Source: Thysanoteuthis rhombus
Taxonomy: Eukaryota; Mollusca; Cephalopoda; Oegopsida; Thysanoteuthidae
DNA length: 64,000 bases
Assembly: GCA_963457665.1 (NCBI GenBank)
Contig: OY735218.1
Location: 43,933,635-43,997,634, forward strand
Reading direction: 5' to 3'
Shown here: positions 1 through 13,961 of the stretch, piece by piece
Numbering within the stretch: position 1 is the first letter of the stretch
How the letters are laid out: each line of letters starts with the position of its first letter
The notes under the pieces: model-generated
The model's database searches: none
The model's input: the letters and a program-made list of their open reading frames with translations, nothing else
What the model was told of the DNA's origin: nothing
Program-made: the position numbers and the translations under genes

Positions 1-303
1 AATTAAGATAAAAAGATAGATATATTCACAAATCAAGAAAAAATAACAAATTAATTAGTAAGACTCTATCAATATTTTCAAGCTAAAAATTTCTAACTTT
101 ACTTTCTCTCCACACCTTTTATAATGCCATAGCTGGTGGTAAGACAGCTAAACCATGCTGACCAATGATTTCACACAGTGAGCCAGCCACTAACCCCAAT
201 ATGTAGATGGAGTTGGAATTTCCAAATAAATATGAATGGTTAATATCTCTGATTATTTGAAAATCTTTTCAAGAGAAAGCCATTGAAAAATATTTACTCA
301 TTG

Positions 304-392
<89 letters not shown>
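304..392. repeat. (TA)n(TG)n compound microsatellite
   Basis: About 40 bases of TA repeats pass directly into about 47 bases of TG repeats. Simple-sequence DNA with no coding content. Confidence 0.97.
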
Positions 393-394
<2 letters not shown>

Positions 395-1084
395 AACAGT
401 GAAAACGATCCAACGATCCATAAGCGTTGATTCATATAGATAATTTTGATTTTTTCTTTAATTTTTATTTTCTCCCGCCCGGTTTCACCGATATCGCATC
501 TTCAGAGGGATTTTTTCATGAACAAGAACCATAAGTTCAACGATGCGTCCACCATCCTTACCTGTACATCTGTGATTTCCAATTTTGTAAGGATTCTGAA
601 CGAAATTGCGTTAGTAATAGCAGGAGGAGCAAGAAAAGGGAGAGGGAAAATCTGACTATTAAAAAGAAAATTTGTAAGTTTAAGTAAGTGTACAATTTCT
701 ATCAGTAATTTGTTTTGGGTCATAGTGTATGGTTACTGTAGTTGATAAGTAGTCTTTGAATGAGTGTATAACATGTTAGCTAGTTAGCTATAATAGTGGT
801 GGCATGACTAGTCGTGGTAGTCATTGCAGGAAGAAGAGGGGAAATCTGGCTATTAATATGGACAATTAGACGATACTTGGCAACACTGTGAAAAAAAACC
901 GCTTGATACGTCATTTATTGCTCAGAGAGATGTTTTTAATGGCGTCATATATTCATTTCCTTCCCTTTTCTTCTGTTCACATGAACGTAACTGACCGATC
1001 AACCCTGAACCGTCTTTTTGAGATGTGTTGGACACACCTAAAAGAAATTGATTAATTGTTCTTTATGAAAAAAAAACAAGCAAC
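393..1084. other. Intergenic sequence, no gene seen
   Basis: The short open frames here (446-655 and its antisense) have no recognisable domain. Two short related stretches, around 640-665 and 835-860 (both ending ATCTGRCTATTAA), suggest an old local duplication about 195 bp apart. Confidence 0.5.
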
Positions 1085-1088
1085 TTAA

Positions 1089-1122
1089 CGCAACTTCGGG
1101 ATCAAAGTGTAGTATCTGTTCC
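1089..1122 (+). pseudogene. U2 snRNA 5'-end fragment
   Basis: Positions 1100-1122 match the 5' part of metazoan U2 snRNA without a gap, including the branch-point-recognition core GTAGTA at 1109-1114. Just upstream, CGCAACTTCGG resembles U2 nucleotides 3-14, with the stem-loop I segment deleted. The match stops after CTGTTC, so this is not a functional U2 gene. It forms the left end of a GC-rich block. Confidence 0.7.
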
Positions 1123-1400
1123 AGGGCATAGACCGAGGAGTCGGTACTGATACTTGCCCGTTGAATGGGCCGGAGATTGTGTGCAGGGTATCAAAGACCG
1201 AGTGCGCCGGTGCAAACGTTGGCCAATGAGGTTCCACGGAGGCTTCGTTTGCTAAGCGCAACGGGAGACCTTTGGACTCATCCTTAGGCTCTCCCATCAT
1301 TACTCGGCCCAGCTTTCGCAGGTAACTTCGTCGGCTGGAGCCATTTTTTGGCGGTAAGATACTATTTCTTCCCACGTTAAGCCCGACCTTGTGTCACATA
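1123..1400. other. GC-rich block of unknown origin joined to a U2 fragment
   Basis: This block is much richer in G+C than its surroundings and starts exactly where the U2 match ends. It is open on the minus strand for 96 codons (1085-1375), but I recognise no domain in any frame. It could be the body of a U2-headed retroposed element or the 5' part of a U2-inserted LINE; neither is shown by the sequence alone. Confidence 0.4.
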
Positions 1401-1639
1401 TTGCTGTGGTGGGACAGTGATTAAATAGAACTTAACGCTTCATTCATTTTTCAAAACTACGTTATGAAGGAAAACCAAATGATACAGACAAAGTTGGAAT
1501 AAGAAGGTAAATACGAACACTGTATCCATAAGTTAAACATTGAACATACGTTTAAAGATACTGGTCGGTTGAATATTCATGTATTCTTTTATATTTAATG
1601 TGTGTATGTTGTTTTCGTCCGCTATTGATATCAAATAAT

Positions 1640-2700
1640 GGGTAAATAACTACCCTTCGTAGGTATACTGGAAGTTTGGACGACAAGTCTGGTCTCCAAA
1701 ACGGAAGTGACCAGAGGAAGTCACGAATTCAGTAGCTAGGATCAGTCCTTTTATCCAGCAACCGTTGACAGATACGCGCGTGTTCAATCATATCTTTATC
1801 GTTATCATTGCTTATCCGATTAGGAACCAAACGTGTTCTTAACACGCATAATTTACATTGACAACTTACCAAAAGAAACAGCAACTAGCGACGAAGACTT
1901 TTGAATCCACATATCACAAAAAAAAAAACAATTTACAACCCACAAACCGAACAAAAAAAAATGGTTTTCACGCTCTACCCGACTTTCGATTACTAATCCG
2001 AGAGAAAAATCGTCTGTTGGAGAAAAAAGATCGACCGATTGAAGATATTTTCATCGATCACGCCAGAAAGCCATGCCTCTAACGTTTGAAGATTATCTAA
2101 AGTATATTGTGGAGTTATTACCATCTAGGGAACTCACGCCAGGAAAAGACAAGACACGGGTCAAAAGAATGATAAAAGCGGTCAAAAAATAAAAACAAAA
2201 CGTGGACAACCAGAAATGTGTCTTTAGGCAGCTCCAGTAGACATCATGCGACACTGAATTAAAAATTTTGGTCTAACCTGTTGCTCTTTTGTGGACGAAG
2301 CAGAGATAAAATCATAACAATAAAGGTCGAACGGAAGGGTTTACCACCTCAAAACAAGCCTACTACTATACAGCCCAACCAAGGATCAAGTAGTTACGGC
2401 AAAATCAAATGACATCATACTAGCCCTAAACATCACAACATGGCTAGACTAATGAGTCTACAATTACCGACCGAAGAAGATGTGAAAGAGTTAGAACATC
2501 ACATAAGATTAATGAGCTGGGGGAGACCGAAAACCACTTATATAGATACAACTACCGTGAGTTAGAAAGACGGACAGCAGCAGTTACTCACCAGATAGCG
2601 AAAAAACAAGGCCTTTGAGAAATATGCAGCAAGAAAGGGAAAAGAAGGAGAAAATAACACAAAGAAAACATAAGCATCTCGAATGAGAGAGGAAACTTGC
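1640..2700 (+). mobile_element. Decayed LINE-like fragment, copy A
   Basis: Two blocks recur in the same order at 3.5-4.0 kb. About 40 bp at 1680-1725 (ccaaaacggaagtgaccag) matches 3565-3606, and about 90 bp at 2585-2680 (gcgaaaaaacaaggcctttg) matches 3925-4015. By analogy with copy B, whose translation looks like the linker between endonuclease and reverse transcriptase of CR1/Jockey-type LINEs, this is probably the same element. Many stops and frameshifts. Boundaries are approximate. Confidence 0.4.
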
Positions 2701-3400
2701 CCAAACAACGCCTCAGAACCTGAAGATCGGTTGTCTATGATTCTCGGGAAAAATCAAAAGAGGTAGAATACCGAATAGTATTTCAGTCAGTTCTCAACAT
2801 TTTCAATCAAAAATCAAATTAAGTTAGAGTTGAAGAATTCTGAGACGAATATGGTGCCGTGCACCAAAAACACCAGTCTGAACTGAACACAAAGATGGAA
2901 GAGAGCAACGACACCCCTGCAACAAATACAATTGAAACTGGGAATATACCAACAAAGGAAAAAAGAAGGAAGAACAAATATCCTGAGACATCAACACACA
3001 CGCTACTATAGCCGAAAGCATTACCATGCACGCACAAACTAACAAATACTCAGAATAAATCAGACAACTTGGTCCCACTTCTGAAAGCGAACATCATGTT
3101 ATTCCAGTTGAACAGGATGGCTACCTTCATCTTCCTACAACAGACCAATCAGTGATATCACAATTTCTCGGCGCTGACTTGAAATTTTTCTAATTTCAGA
3201 CTACCACTTACTTGAACACACACACAAACAATCATATAAACAAAAATCTTTTAAAGATTCTTTTTTTCATTAAATGCACCCCTTTCTTTGAAAAAAAAAG
3301 ATAAATTATAATATTAATAAATAACACGAAGAAAATTCACGAACGAACTAAACACATACAAAAAATACAAATGGACTGAACAGCCTCAAATAAAGGAATC
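2701..3400. other. Stretch between the LINE-like fragments, no gene seen
   Basis: An A-rich plus strand with short open frames on both strands. It probably includes more decayed LINE sequence, but no motif is clear enough to assign. Confidence 0.4.
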
Positions 3401-3439
3401 AAGCAAATGAGCAGTAAATTTTAAAATTAATTCAATTAA

Positions 3440-4015
3440 AAAAAAGGTCAGTGGTGTAATGTTCATGCATTCTTTTCCTCTATATTTTATGCATGCGTTC
3501 TTTTTGTTTGCTGTAATTGTCAAATTAATGGTAAACGACGAGACGATCGTAGCCAGAACCGTAGACAACAAGCCTCCTATCCAAAACGGATGTGACCAGG
3601 GGAAAGTGTCGTTTTTGGTAGCCAGGGGATATCTCTTTATCATATATAAATACCATAAAACTGATTTTAATGAAATGGCTGAAATGTTGGATCGCGACTG
3701 GAAAGAACTACTTTCACACAAATATTTCAGAAAATGTAGAAGAAATATACAAAACATTCATAGATAAGTATGAAGAAGCAAAGCAAGAATATTAAATAAA
3801 TATGAATTTCACAAAATTAATCTGGATGACGCGACAAACAACATTGTCCCTGAAGACAAGGCATAAAGCCTGGGCAAAATATCTCCAAACAAAGCATCCA
3901 AAGAATACAAAAATAGAAAATTAAGTTGCTCATCAGATCGCGAAAAAACAAGTCCTTTGAGGAATAAGCAGCAAGAATAGAAAAATCAAAAGACAAAAAT
4001 TACACAAAGAAAATT
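3440..4015 (+). mobile_element. Decayed LINE-like fragment, copy B
   Basis: The conceptual plus-strand translation from about 3700 to 3960 has the features of the linker between AP endonuclease and reverse transcriptase in CR1/Jockey-type LINEs. These are an acidic helical stretch (ENVEEIYKTF) and, 50-60 codons on, KAWAKYLQTK, followed by a basic region. The 5' and 3' blocks are shared with the copy at 1.6-2.7 kb. Frames are interrupted, so this is a non-functional relic. Confidence 0.45.
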
Positions 4016-4289
4016 CCCAAACGAAAAAAATGATAACTCCTCACTAAAAATAACAAAGAAAAATGTGTTGAACGACCAATTTGCCAATGCTTTCACTATG
4101 AAAGACATGTAAGACACCAAAATTCGACACTCGAGAAATTTACACCAGCTTAAGTCCCATAACTGCCTATTCAACTGATCCCTAGCGAGAACAGAATGGA
4201 ACACGGTTTGATATGGGGATACCATGCACGTGAACATGTGGACAGGCAGAAACCCAAATTCTCTTTAGTCCTCACAAATTGAGAACAAA

Positions 4290-4700
4290 GTGAATTTTGG
4301 TTTCCCAGGGACACAAGAGCACTGGTCTTTGGGTCTCAGGCTGAATCATGAAACCCCTTGTTTTGACTACACAGAGCGGTGCTACACCTCGTGGGGTAAA
4401 ACCTCTCTGGCTATGGAACAACATCTGGTCAGAAATGGTTGCACTGGAAACCAGAGATGCCTATTTATCCGACCTCCTAGTAGAACAGTAAGCGAAACAA
4501 GGTAGGTTTAATGTAGAGAAACTGCACACGCGAAGGTACAGAGGAACCTAAGATTCTCTATAGTCCTGACTACGATTGTCGCAAAGGACATAAGTTCTCT
4601 GGTCTTAAGGTCCCAGGATCACACCTCATCGAGTGAACCCTCACTGGCTACATCTGCGTCTGTTTGATTTGAAGTGGTCGCTCTGGAAACCTCAAGCAAC
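4290..4700. repeat. Diverged tandem duplication of about 260 bp
   Basis: Two successive blocks share spaced motifs in the same order: CTGGTCTTWRGGTCYCAGG, CACCTCRTSG, CTCWCTGGCTA and CTCTGGAAACC or CACTGGAAACC. The first block is about 4310-4455, the second about 4580-4690. Similarity is clear but low, so this is an old duplication of an unidentified repeat. Confidence 0.4.
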
Positions 4701-5590
4701 AACAAATAAATAAAACAGAGATAATGAACACTATTACATGAATAAAAAATCTACCAAACACCTTAGCAAAACTTCTTTTGCAACTTGAGTCTAACAGAAA
4801 TGACTTTACCTAATATTTGGAAGAAACAGAACATCAGCTATCTGTCCAATTTGCTTAACCACCATTACCTGCAAAAATACACACATATAACAAAACACCT
4901 CTCACACAACAGAAGCTTGCTCACCACACAAATATTTTTAGAAAATCTAAAATACTTATACCTTCAGTTGGTAATTTTTCATCTTTCATGATAACTATCT
5001 CATAGCCAATACTCAGCGTATTCCTCGTAACTATGATTAATAGCAACTGACTAAAAGATACAACCGTTGATGAACTCTTAAATTCAAGAACATAAAAAAG
5101 AAAGCAATCAATAAACGTGATTGAACCGTTGGTTTTTAGTTAACTTTTTGAAATTATATTACTCATATAGCTTCATACATGACGTATACATATGCTTCAT
5201 TTCATGATATATTGATATGCTTAACTATTCATTTTTTATCTGAAAATTTCTATCTCCAAGTAGGTAAAACTTACTATTTCAAAAATCTGTTTCATTTAAA
5301 CTCATTCACCAACATATTTTACTTATCGTGAGAAAACCTCAATGAATTTAAAGATTAATAAAGTATAAAAATACAGTTGAGCTCCACTATTCCGGCAAAG
5401 TCGACTATCTTCGACAAAAGTATTTTCAGTACGTCTGAAATTCACTTACTACTTCTTTTTTTTCTTTTAACTTGTGACCATATTTGAGAACTCGTCCTTT
5501 TCACCCTCGTCTTACGAGATTTTCCGTACAGACTGAATGAATACATATTAAATGTAATACATTCGATAGAAACGATAATAACTATTTCCA
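4701..5590. other. AT-rich stretch, no gene seen
   Basis: Short open frames only, none with a recognisable domain. No structured RNA or simple repeat noticed. Confidence 0.5.
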
Positions 5591-6835
5591 AAATCATCAT
5601 CATCAGTCTTTTAACGTCCGTCGTTGGACAAAGACCTTCCCCAGAATTCGCCACAATTCTCAATCATGGGCTTCGCAGAGCCAGTATTTCCTGAATCTGT
5701 CTAGTTCATCTCTCTATCTTGTGTTCAATCGGCCTCAGTTTCTTATGTGATCTCTGGGGATCCATGTTGTGAGACGTGATGACCATCGGTTGTCTTTCAT
5801 TCTCGCAACGTGGCCTGCCCATTACCATTTGAGTTTTTTAATAGTTTCTATGATGTTACGGACACCCGTTTTCTTCCTTATATACTGTGCTGTCTTGTGA
5901 TCTCTCCATGCAAGGATGAACATGATTCTCTCATGTGCACGTTGCATACTTCTCAGTTTGCAGGCCTGTCTCTTGGTTAGGTTCCATGCTTCAGCTCCGT
6001 AAGTGACTATCGGGAGAATGCATTGGTTGTTTACTCTTCTTTTTAAGGATTATTGGGATCATCTGGTTCTTGCTCTGCCGAAGGCTTGCCATCCCAAAGT
6101 GATACTTCGCTTGATTTCCTCCTCTTTTGAGGGTCTCATGGAGATAAGTCGTCCTAGGTAGATGTAGTGGTCTACCTTGCCGGGTTTTGCATTTTCTATC
6201 TTGACAGTTATGTTCTTATTCTCAACATGATTATTGCACGTGATTTTCGTCTTACTGAAGTTCATGCGTAGGCCGACTTTTTTGCTTTCTTTGTTTAGAT
6301 CATCTAGCATTAGTTGGAAGTCGTGTAGGTTCTCTGCGAAAAGGACGATGTCGTCTGCAAATCTAAGGTTGCTAAAGTATTCGCCGTCTATTTTGGTTCC
6401 TCTATTTTCCCAGTCCATGTTCCGGAAGACCATCTCAAGGCTGGCTGTAAATAGTTTGGGTGAGCTGGTATCACCTTGACTTACTACTTTTTGGAGCTGA
6501 AACGGTTCAGAGTCCTTATGTAGCCTAATGAATGAGTTGCTGTGGTTGTATATGTGTTGCAGTACTTTAACGTATACAAGGTCTACACCTTGTAGGGTGA
6601 TGGACTTCATGATCATGGGAATTTCTACAGAGTCGGATGCCTTCTGGAAATCTATAAATGCTACAGCAAGTGGCATTTTGTATTCTGTTGCCTTCTCTTT
6701 CAGCTGATTTATTGAATGAAGATGGTCCATGGTCGAGTAATTTCTTCTAAATCCAGCCAGTTCTCGTGATTGAATCTCGTCCAGTGTTTTAGTAATCTGG
6801 TTGGTGATGATTTTTGTGAAAAGTTTGTCAAAGAC
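5590..6835 (-). mobile_element. RTE-type LINE copy 1: reverse transcriptase and 3' end
   Basis: The minus strand encodes the reverse transcriptase of an RTE-type non-LTR retrotransposon. Sense begins at a KLFTKIITN block near 6830. It passes AGFRRNYSTMDH, a palm motif A (AFIDFQKASDS, with S where F is usual) and the catalytic FADD (6350-6361), then the conserved YLGRLIS block, ending as an open frame at 6059. Beyond a frameshift, the C-terminal thumb/tail continues to about 5640, with the WIPRDH and GRPRTRW signatures, and ends in a short ATG/ATC-triplet tail near 5593-5606, as RTE elements do. The 5' half of the element is missing or inverted. Two further copies lie at 18.3-18.9 and 57.9-58.9 kb. 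Confidence 0.85.
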
Positions 6836-6934
6836 ATCCAAATCCTGAACCAAGTGAATGAAGGAAGCGATCATAGAATGGTAAGATGTAAGATGCAAAT
6901 GAACATAAATCAAGAACGCAAGAAAATGTTCCAC
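6836..6934 (+). mobile_element. Inverted RTE endonuclease C-terminus
   Basis: The plus strand reads, in one open frame, ILNQVNEGSDHRMVR and a following KMQMNINQERKKM. This is the C-terminal end of the AP-like endonuclease of RTE LINEs, with the SDH catalytic motif at 6866-6874. It abuts the reverse transcriptase of the neighbouring RTE copy head to head, in the opposite orientation, at about 6830-6836. A stop follows at 6935. Confidence 0.7.
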
Positions 6935-7163
6935 ACTTGACCGTAGCGACTAAATCTACCAAATGTCCTTTTTATTTGATTCGTTGTTTCATTTGATTTC
7001 CGCCTTTCGTAGAGATTTTTTGTTTGTTCAAAATGATTAAGAGATGAATATTTTTTATTTATTTTTATCCATACCTACTCAGACTTCCACCCTTATCCTC
7101 CACATAGACACTTATTCGATGATACGAAATACTTTTATTGTATTCTTCTCCAGCTTTATTTCG

Positions 7164-7289
<126 letters not shown>

Positions 7290-7399
7290 TTCCAATATAG
7301 TTATGCACGCACACGCAGATATACAAGCACAAATACACAAATACACACAAGAATATATGCAAACGTGTGCATACATATCTTTTATACATACTTATGAAA

Positions 7400-8894
<1,495 letters not shown>

Positions 8895-9074
8895 AACAGC
8901 ATTCTGTCCTTTCAATTAAAAAACATTTTGGTTATTTACATGATACGGACGCTGTTCAGTCAACAGTCATTCTCGTGTCTTTTTCCCTCAACAATGTTCA
9001 TTCTTACGTGTGTATTCTATTCGGGTTTATGCACATTCGGATAATTCCATATGCAGAGCCAAATGCAAGGATTA

Positions 9075-9208
<134 letters not shown>

Positions 9209-9368
9209 TGAATTAATAAGCAAATAAAGTCTCCGTATACTTTTTCTCCTGACTTTGTCTCATTCCCTATTGTATGTCTGTATATTTATTTAACAAAGAC
9301 TAGGAGAGGGGACATATAATCCTACTATTATCAGCATACTAGCCTAGGACAAACTTTGCAACACCAAT

Positions 9369-11510
9369 ATGGATTCTACCCCACCAAAAAACAAAGAAAT
9401 CTGTTTTTTTAGATTCAACAGCAAAACAGACAAAATTACTCGCTTTGAGTCAAATTTTGACTTCTTTAACTCCTATAAACCCCCAAAAATCAGGGTCATC
9501 CTACCCCCATCTATAGGGATCCAAGATAATAGTTTCCTGAACACCTGGAATAATGAAATGCAAATATAATCATCGAACCTCATCAACTACACTTTTAAGT
9601 TCTGCGAAAAAAACTATTGCAGACACCAGCAAAGAAGTTATCAATCAGCAACAGAAAATACTACGCACAGATACAAAGAAATACAGAGGAATCAACATCA
9701 GCATCAACCTAAAGGAAGGAAAAAAACAAATCGACCGCATCAAAACAAACGAATACAAAAAATTAGAACACACAGAACTGACAATCCACATAGCACTAAT
9801 CAAACAATCTTATACAAAAAATCAAACATCCATTACTCACCTCCAATCAACTACCTATACATCCGACAATTAACAATGCTCCCATGAGAGATATGATCAA
9901 CATAACACGTAAACATTATATTTAACAGGCCAGAATTATTGACACTAGCAATACATATCCACAAAGATACGAACACAAGTAACAGAAACAAAGACAGACA
10001 TGTGAACAAACACAATAACAAGAATGATTCCACTAATATGAACAACAAAAACACTACACATCACAAAGACAATCTCTCTGTCATTCCTCAAGTTCCCAGA
10101 AACAAAGGTCTCAATGAAAATATCTCTCCTCCCCCCCCCCCCACACACACACGTGGACTCATCCTAGACATTCCAAAAGCACAACCCAGCACCCTGACCT
10201 AATGGTAAACTCTTCATCACCATACACACACGCATACCACTACCCCCCCCCCCAAAAAAAACGAAGAAACCCCCCACTACCACTATTCATGGCCGGGGAT
10301 CAGAAAAACATTATACTATCCCTCATAAGAATTCAGGAAAATTATTCGATAACTATCACACATCATTAGAATCAAAGACGACCAAGAAAGCAAAGTGATT
10401 AACCTAAGTAAATTCAGATTCACAAGAGATACCCAGATACTTCTGAATAAGGGCCTTAAATTCTGCCCTGCCCCCAACACTTTAACAAAAACATCCTAAA
10501 TGAGAATAAAAGGTAAGAGCCCACTTTGGTAAATCGAACCATGATAGGGATACTCTGTTCAGACTCACAGACCTCGATAGATCTTTCGCTATCAAGAATA
10601 CAGACATTACGACATTACTATCCAAACATTCAAACTAGCTGATAGAGAGGACATAAAATCCCATATTGCCAACTACAATAATCAACTCCAACCACACGAT
10701 AACCTCATCACTAAAGAACAATAGTTCTTTCATAAACCTGAAGACAATACAAACTTAATAGAGTAGACAAAGGAGAAGTTAATAGAGCAGACAAAGGAGA
10801 AGTTACAGTCATTTGGGTGATATGCGAGTATCTCTTGGAAGCAAACACACAACTAGATAACAGAATTTTACGAAGAACTCCCAAATGATCCCTTCACTGA
10901 ATACCAAAACATAATCATCCACTTCCTAACTGTTATATACTGGAATAACACTAGAGATAAAAGAACACTCGATACACTTAAACCCACTTACTTGAAACCT
11001 GCTAAGTTCGGCCTACTTACAAGAATCCACGAACCAGATAAGCCAGGTAGACCAGTCATTTCCCCCACTAACTGCCACACCGCCAAACTATCGAAATATG
11101 TTGATTGACACATTCAATATCTAGTGACGCAAGTTGAATCCTACATATGAGACACCACTGACCTCTCAAACAAAATCAAGCACATCAAAACAATCCCAGA
11201 AAAAGCACTTTTAGTCACAATGGATGTCAAATCCCTATATTCTAATATCAATCACGATGAGGGCATCGTAGCCCTCAAAGAAGTTCTCAACAACCCAGAA
11301 CAGAAACAAAAACCACCTTTATGCAATACATTCTAACACTCAATAGTTTCAACTTCAATAACTGATACTCCCTCCAAATGAAAGGCTGCGTCATAGTAGC
11401 GGCCCCTCATGCTAACATCTTCATGGGCAGATTCGAAGAGAGAGACAAAAACTGTATCTTCTGTGTTAGTTATATGGATGACATTTTACATATATATATA
11501 TAAGAGTTGA
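9369..11510 (+). mobile_element. Penelope-like retroelement 1 (broken)
   Basis: The plus strand carries, in shifting frames, the reverse-transcriptase landmarks of a Penelope-like element. In order these are an Asn/Lys/Thr-rich N-terminal part (9369-10200), FRFTRDTQILLNKGLKFCP (about 10421-10475), PGRPVISPTNCHTAKLSKYVD (about 11045-11107), the motif A strand [10 protein letters not shown] (11220-11249), MKGCVIVAAPHANIFMGRFE (about 11380-11440) and the catalytic YMDD (11471-11482). Stops interrupt all frames. Similarity ends just after YMDD at a short TA repeat, so the thumb and the GIY-YIG endonuclease are absent. Inactive. Confidence 0.75.
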
Positions 11511-11519
11511 AACCGAACT

Positions 11520-12318
11520 AAAGATATTCCTCACGCACATATGTATGCTATCGTGTGCGTATGTGTGCTCATATTTGTGGAGGTGCAGTGGGGCCTAACA
11601 ATTGCGAACCGAACTGAAATTCCCATCGTACCTACCGTCACGCAAAAGAAAATGTGAGTTGTTTTTGGAGCAAGCGTTTATTTTTTATACATTTAAAACG
11701 ATTTTTCTCCATCTGTTGCATGTTATTGGGTGAATTATATAAAAAGAATTGCTAGTGCATTAACTGTATGATTGACTAATGGTAGTTAGAGGTGGTAATG
11801 GCCCCCAAACCAACGGAATTAAGTAAATATAGCATCAGCATTAAAACATATAAATTATAGTAGTGTTTGTCTCTAACATTAAAATCAGTTAATTTCTTGA
11901 GTTTCACGTTACACCTGTATAATAATTCTTATAACGCTTTCAAGAAGAAAATTCTACATCCAAATTGCATGAATGAAAAATTCAATTACAAACCGGCCAC
12001 CATCAAACAGCTCCCTAAATCAACCAACCAAAATCAAAGAACAAAAAAGAACAAAAAAAAAAGTAACTTTTGTAGTATGACTCATGATTTTATAAATTGG
12101 TTAAATGATATATTTTAGATCTAATTGATGAACATTTCCCAAGGAAAATCTATCACATAGTTTGTTTGTTTTTAACAAAACACTATAAAAATCAGTTATA
12201 GTTCCGTATATAACATCACAAAATCAATTGATAATGGCAATAAAAGAAGTCCTAAACTTAAGTAACAACATAATAAACAATCAGCGGCCAAATGCAGTCG
12301 CAGAAACAAAGACGAATA
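11520..12318. other. Unassigned sequence, no gene seen
   Basis: Contains a short open frame (11867-12118) without recognisable domains and several A-rich runs. No repeat family assigned. Confidence 0.5.
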
Positions 12319-12616
12319 ACCTTTAAATTGTAAAAGGATAGACATCTGCTAATGCCCTGGTCTGGACTGGTTTTCAATGATGTTTCCAGGATCATTGTGA
12401 GTTTCGGGTCTTTCAGCTTCATACACCCATCCCTGGTAACCCCACCGGAGTGTGTCCAAATGTCCAGCTATTTGCACCCCATGGCTCTCCTCTTCTTGGC
12501 TACAGCCATCTTGTGTCTCTCTTACTGTGAATGGTCCCCTTTCCCTTTCCCATACAATTTCCAGCATGTTGAAAGCTCTGACAAGAAAACGAGTCGCGAA
12601 TCCGCAGCACCCGACT

Positions 12617-12838
12617 TCAACTGGGAGACACCTGAATGCTCACCTCACAGTTATTGATAACCTCTGAGTACTTAGATAGCTTTTTCTCAAATGCTTCCTC
12701 AAAGTCATCCTCCCATAGAACTGTCAGCTCCAGCAATACAGCTAGTTTGGTAGACTCAAACACAAGAACGATGTCTGGTCGCAGAGTGGTGGTTGTAATA
12801 TGACTGAGAAACTTCAGCTGCCTTTCAAGGTCCCTCAA
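12617..12838 (-). pseudogene. Restriction-like endonuclease domain of the LINE
   Basis: A 73-codon open frame holding the PD-(D/E)XK nuclease core of R2-group LINEs. RPD is at residues 20-22, the strand LLELTVLWE at 35-43, and Lys residues follow in the next helix. Fourteen residues separate the first Asp and the Glu, matching the R2-type spacing (KPD, 12-14 residues, then D or E). Downstream, in shifted frames to about 12345, lies the usual C-terminal tail of such elements. The start is not a real initiation site; it is an internal Met. Confidence 0.65.
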
Positions 12839-13059
12839 AATCTGCCATTTACTTGCTGAAATCAGGAAGCCTGCATATGTTGTTCTCTTGGTGGGATTTG
12901 GCTACTCTTCAGCTCTAACGAAGCCAATGGTCCTCTAGGTGGGTCGGCACTTCTTTCACCACCCTATTTCTGTTTGTATGGCTTCGGCAATGATCTGGCC
13001 ATGTCTCCAACATTACTGTTCTTGAGTGCCTTTGTGCACTTGAATCGCTGTACTGTACC

Positions 13060-13961
13060 AACTGTCTTGATCTTGTTACCTTGAATTCTTCCTCCAAAGA
13101 TTTAAAGGATAACTGTACATCGTTATTGTGCCCAAAGAGTGCGATGCTGCTCAGGCCTTTTGGCAGCCCTTCCATTCTTCTGGGATAACTGCTGACTCTT
13201 CTCTCCAGAGTTCTAACTGTCGAAAGTTGGACTGCATAGACAAGGATAAGTCACAGTATTCTTGGAAGAATGCCATGCTGATAGATCCAGACTTATCCAC
13301 GACTAACTGTCCAACTCAGTACATGTTGATCGGATGGAGCAGTTCAAAACTTTGCCCAGGTTCCCGACTGTCTTCTCCATGATAGTTGGGATGGCTCTGC
13401 CTGCGATGATAAACCGGAACTTTTCCTTCACTTTGCCATGGATCTCAATTTGGCTGGTTTGAACTGTATCCTCGAATCATCATTTCCAGTCCCCTCTGAA
13501 TCAACCGACAATCTTGAAAAAATTCCGTCGTGACTGTGAGGTCATCAATAAATGCCCTGATAGGTGGTTGCCTTTGAACAGATTTCATTCACATCCTGTA
13601 ATTATAATAATCTTTACTTTGTGGTAGTTTGATGATATTGCTCCCAGCCCTCATCCTGAAATTGCTATAATAATCAGAGATGAACTCTTTGATCCTGTTA
13701 AGGACATGATGTTTATCCAGTGTAAACTGTACCAACCTCTTATATGTTACACTCTTCCATCTTCTGCTCTCTTTCTGAATCGCTGTACGTCTGCCACATG
13801 TGTTGGTCTATTTCTTCCTGTGAGCAAACCAGTTCCCCATTGCGCTTTTGCTCCAGCAGTTCCTTGATGAAGTTGAAGGAGCTGTCGGTAAATGCCGGCC
13901 TCGGATACCACGCTGTCCAGTGGAGGACCCTGATCTGAAGGATACACATCAGCTGGAACAA
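13060..13961 (-). pseudogene. Reverse transcriptase of the LINE (broken)
   Basis: Pieces in several frames follow the order expected for this family. There is a pre-RT helix region with LLEQKRNGEL and EEIDQHMW (13740-13961). The palm motif RQPPIRAFIDDLTVTT lies at about 13515-13563 and its catalytic FIDD is intact. A thumb/linker segment, LSSIALFGHNNDVQLSFKSLEEEFKVTRSR, spans about 13045-13150. Large parts of the fingers and palm between 13740 and 13565 appear deleted. Not functional. Confidence 0.65.
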
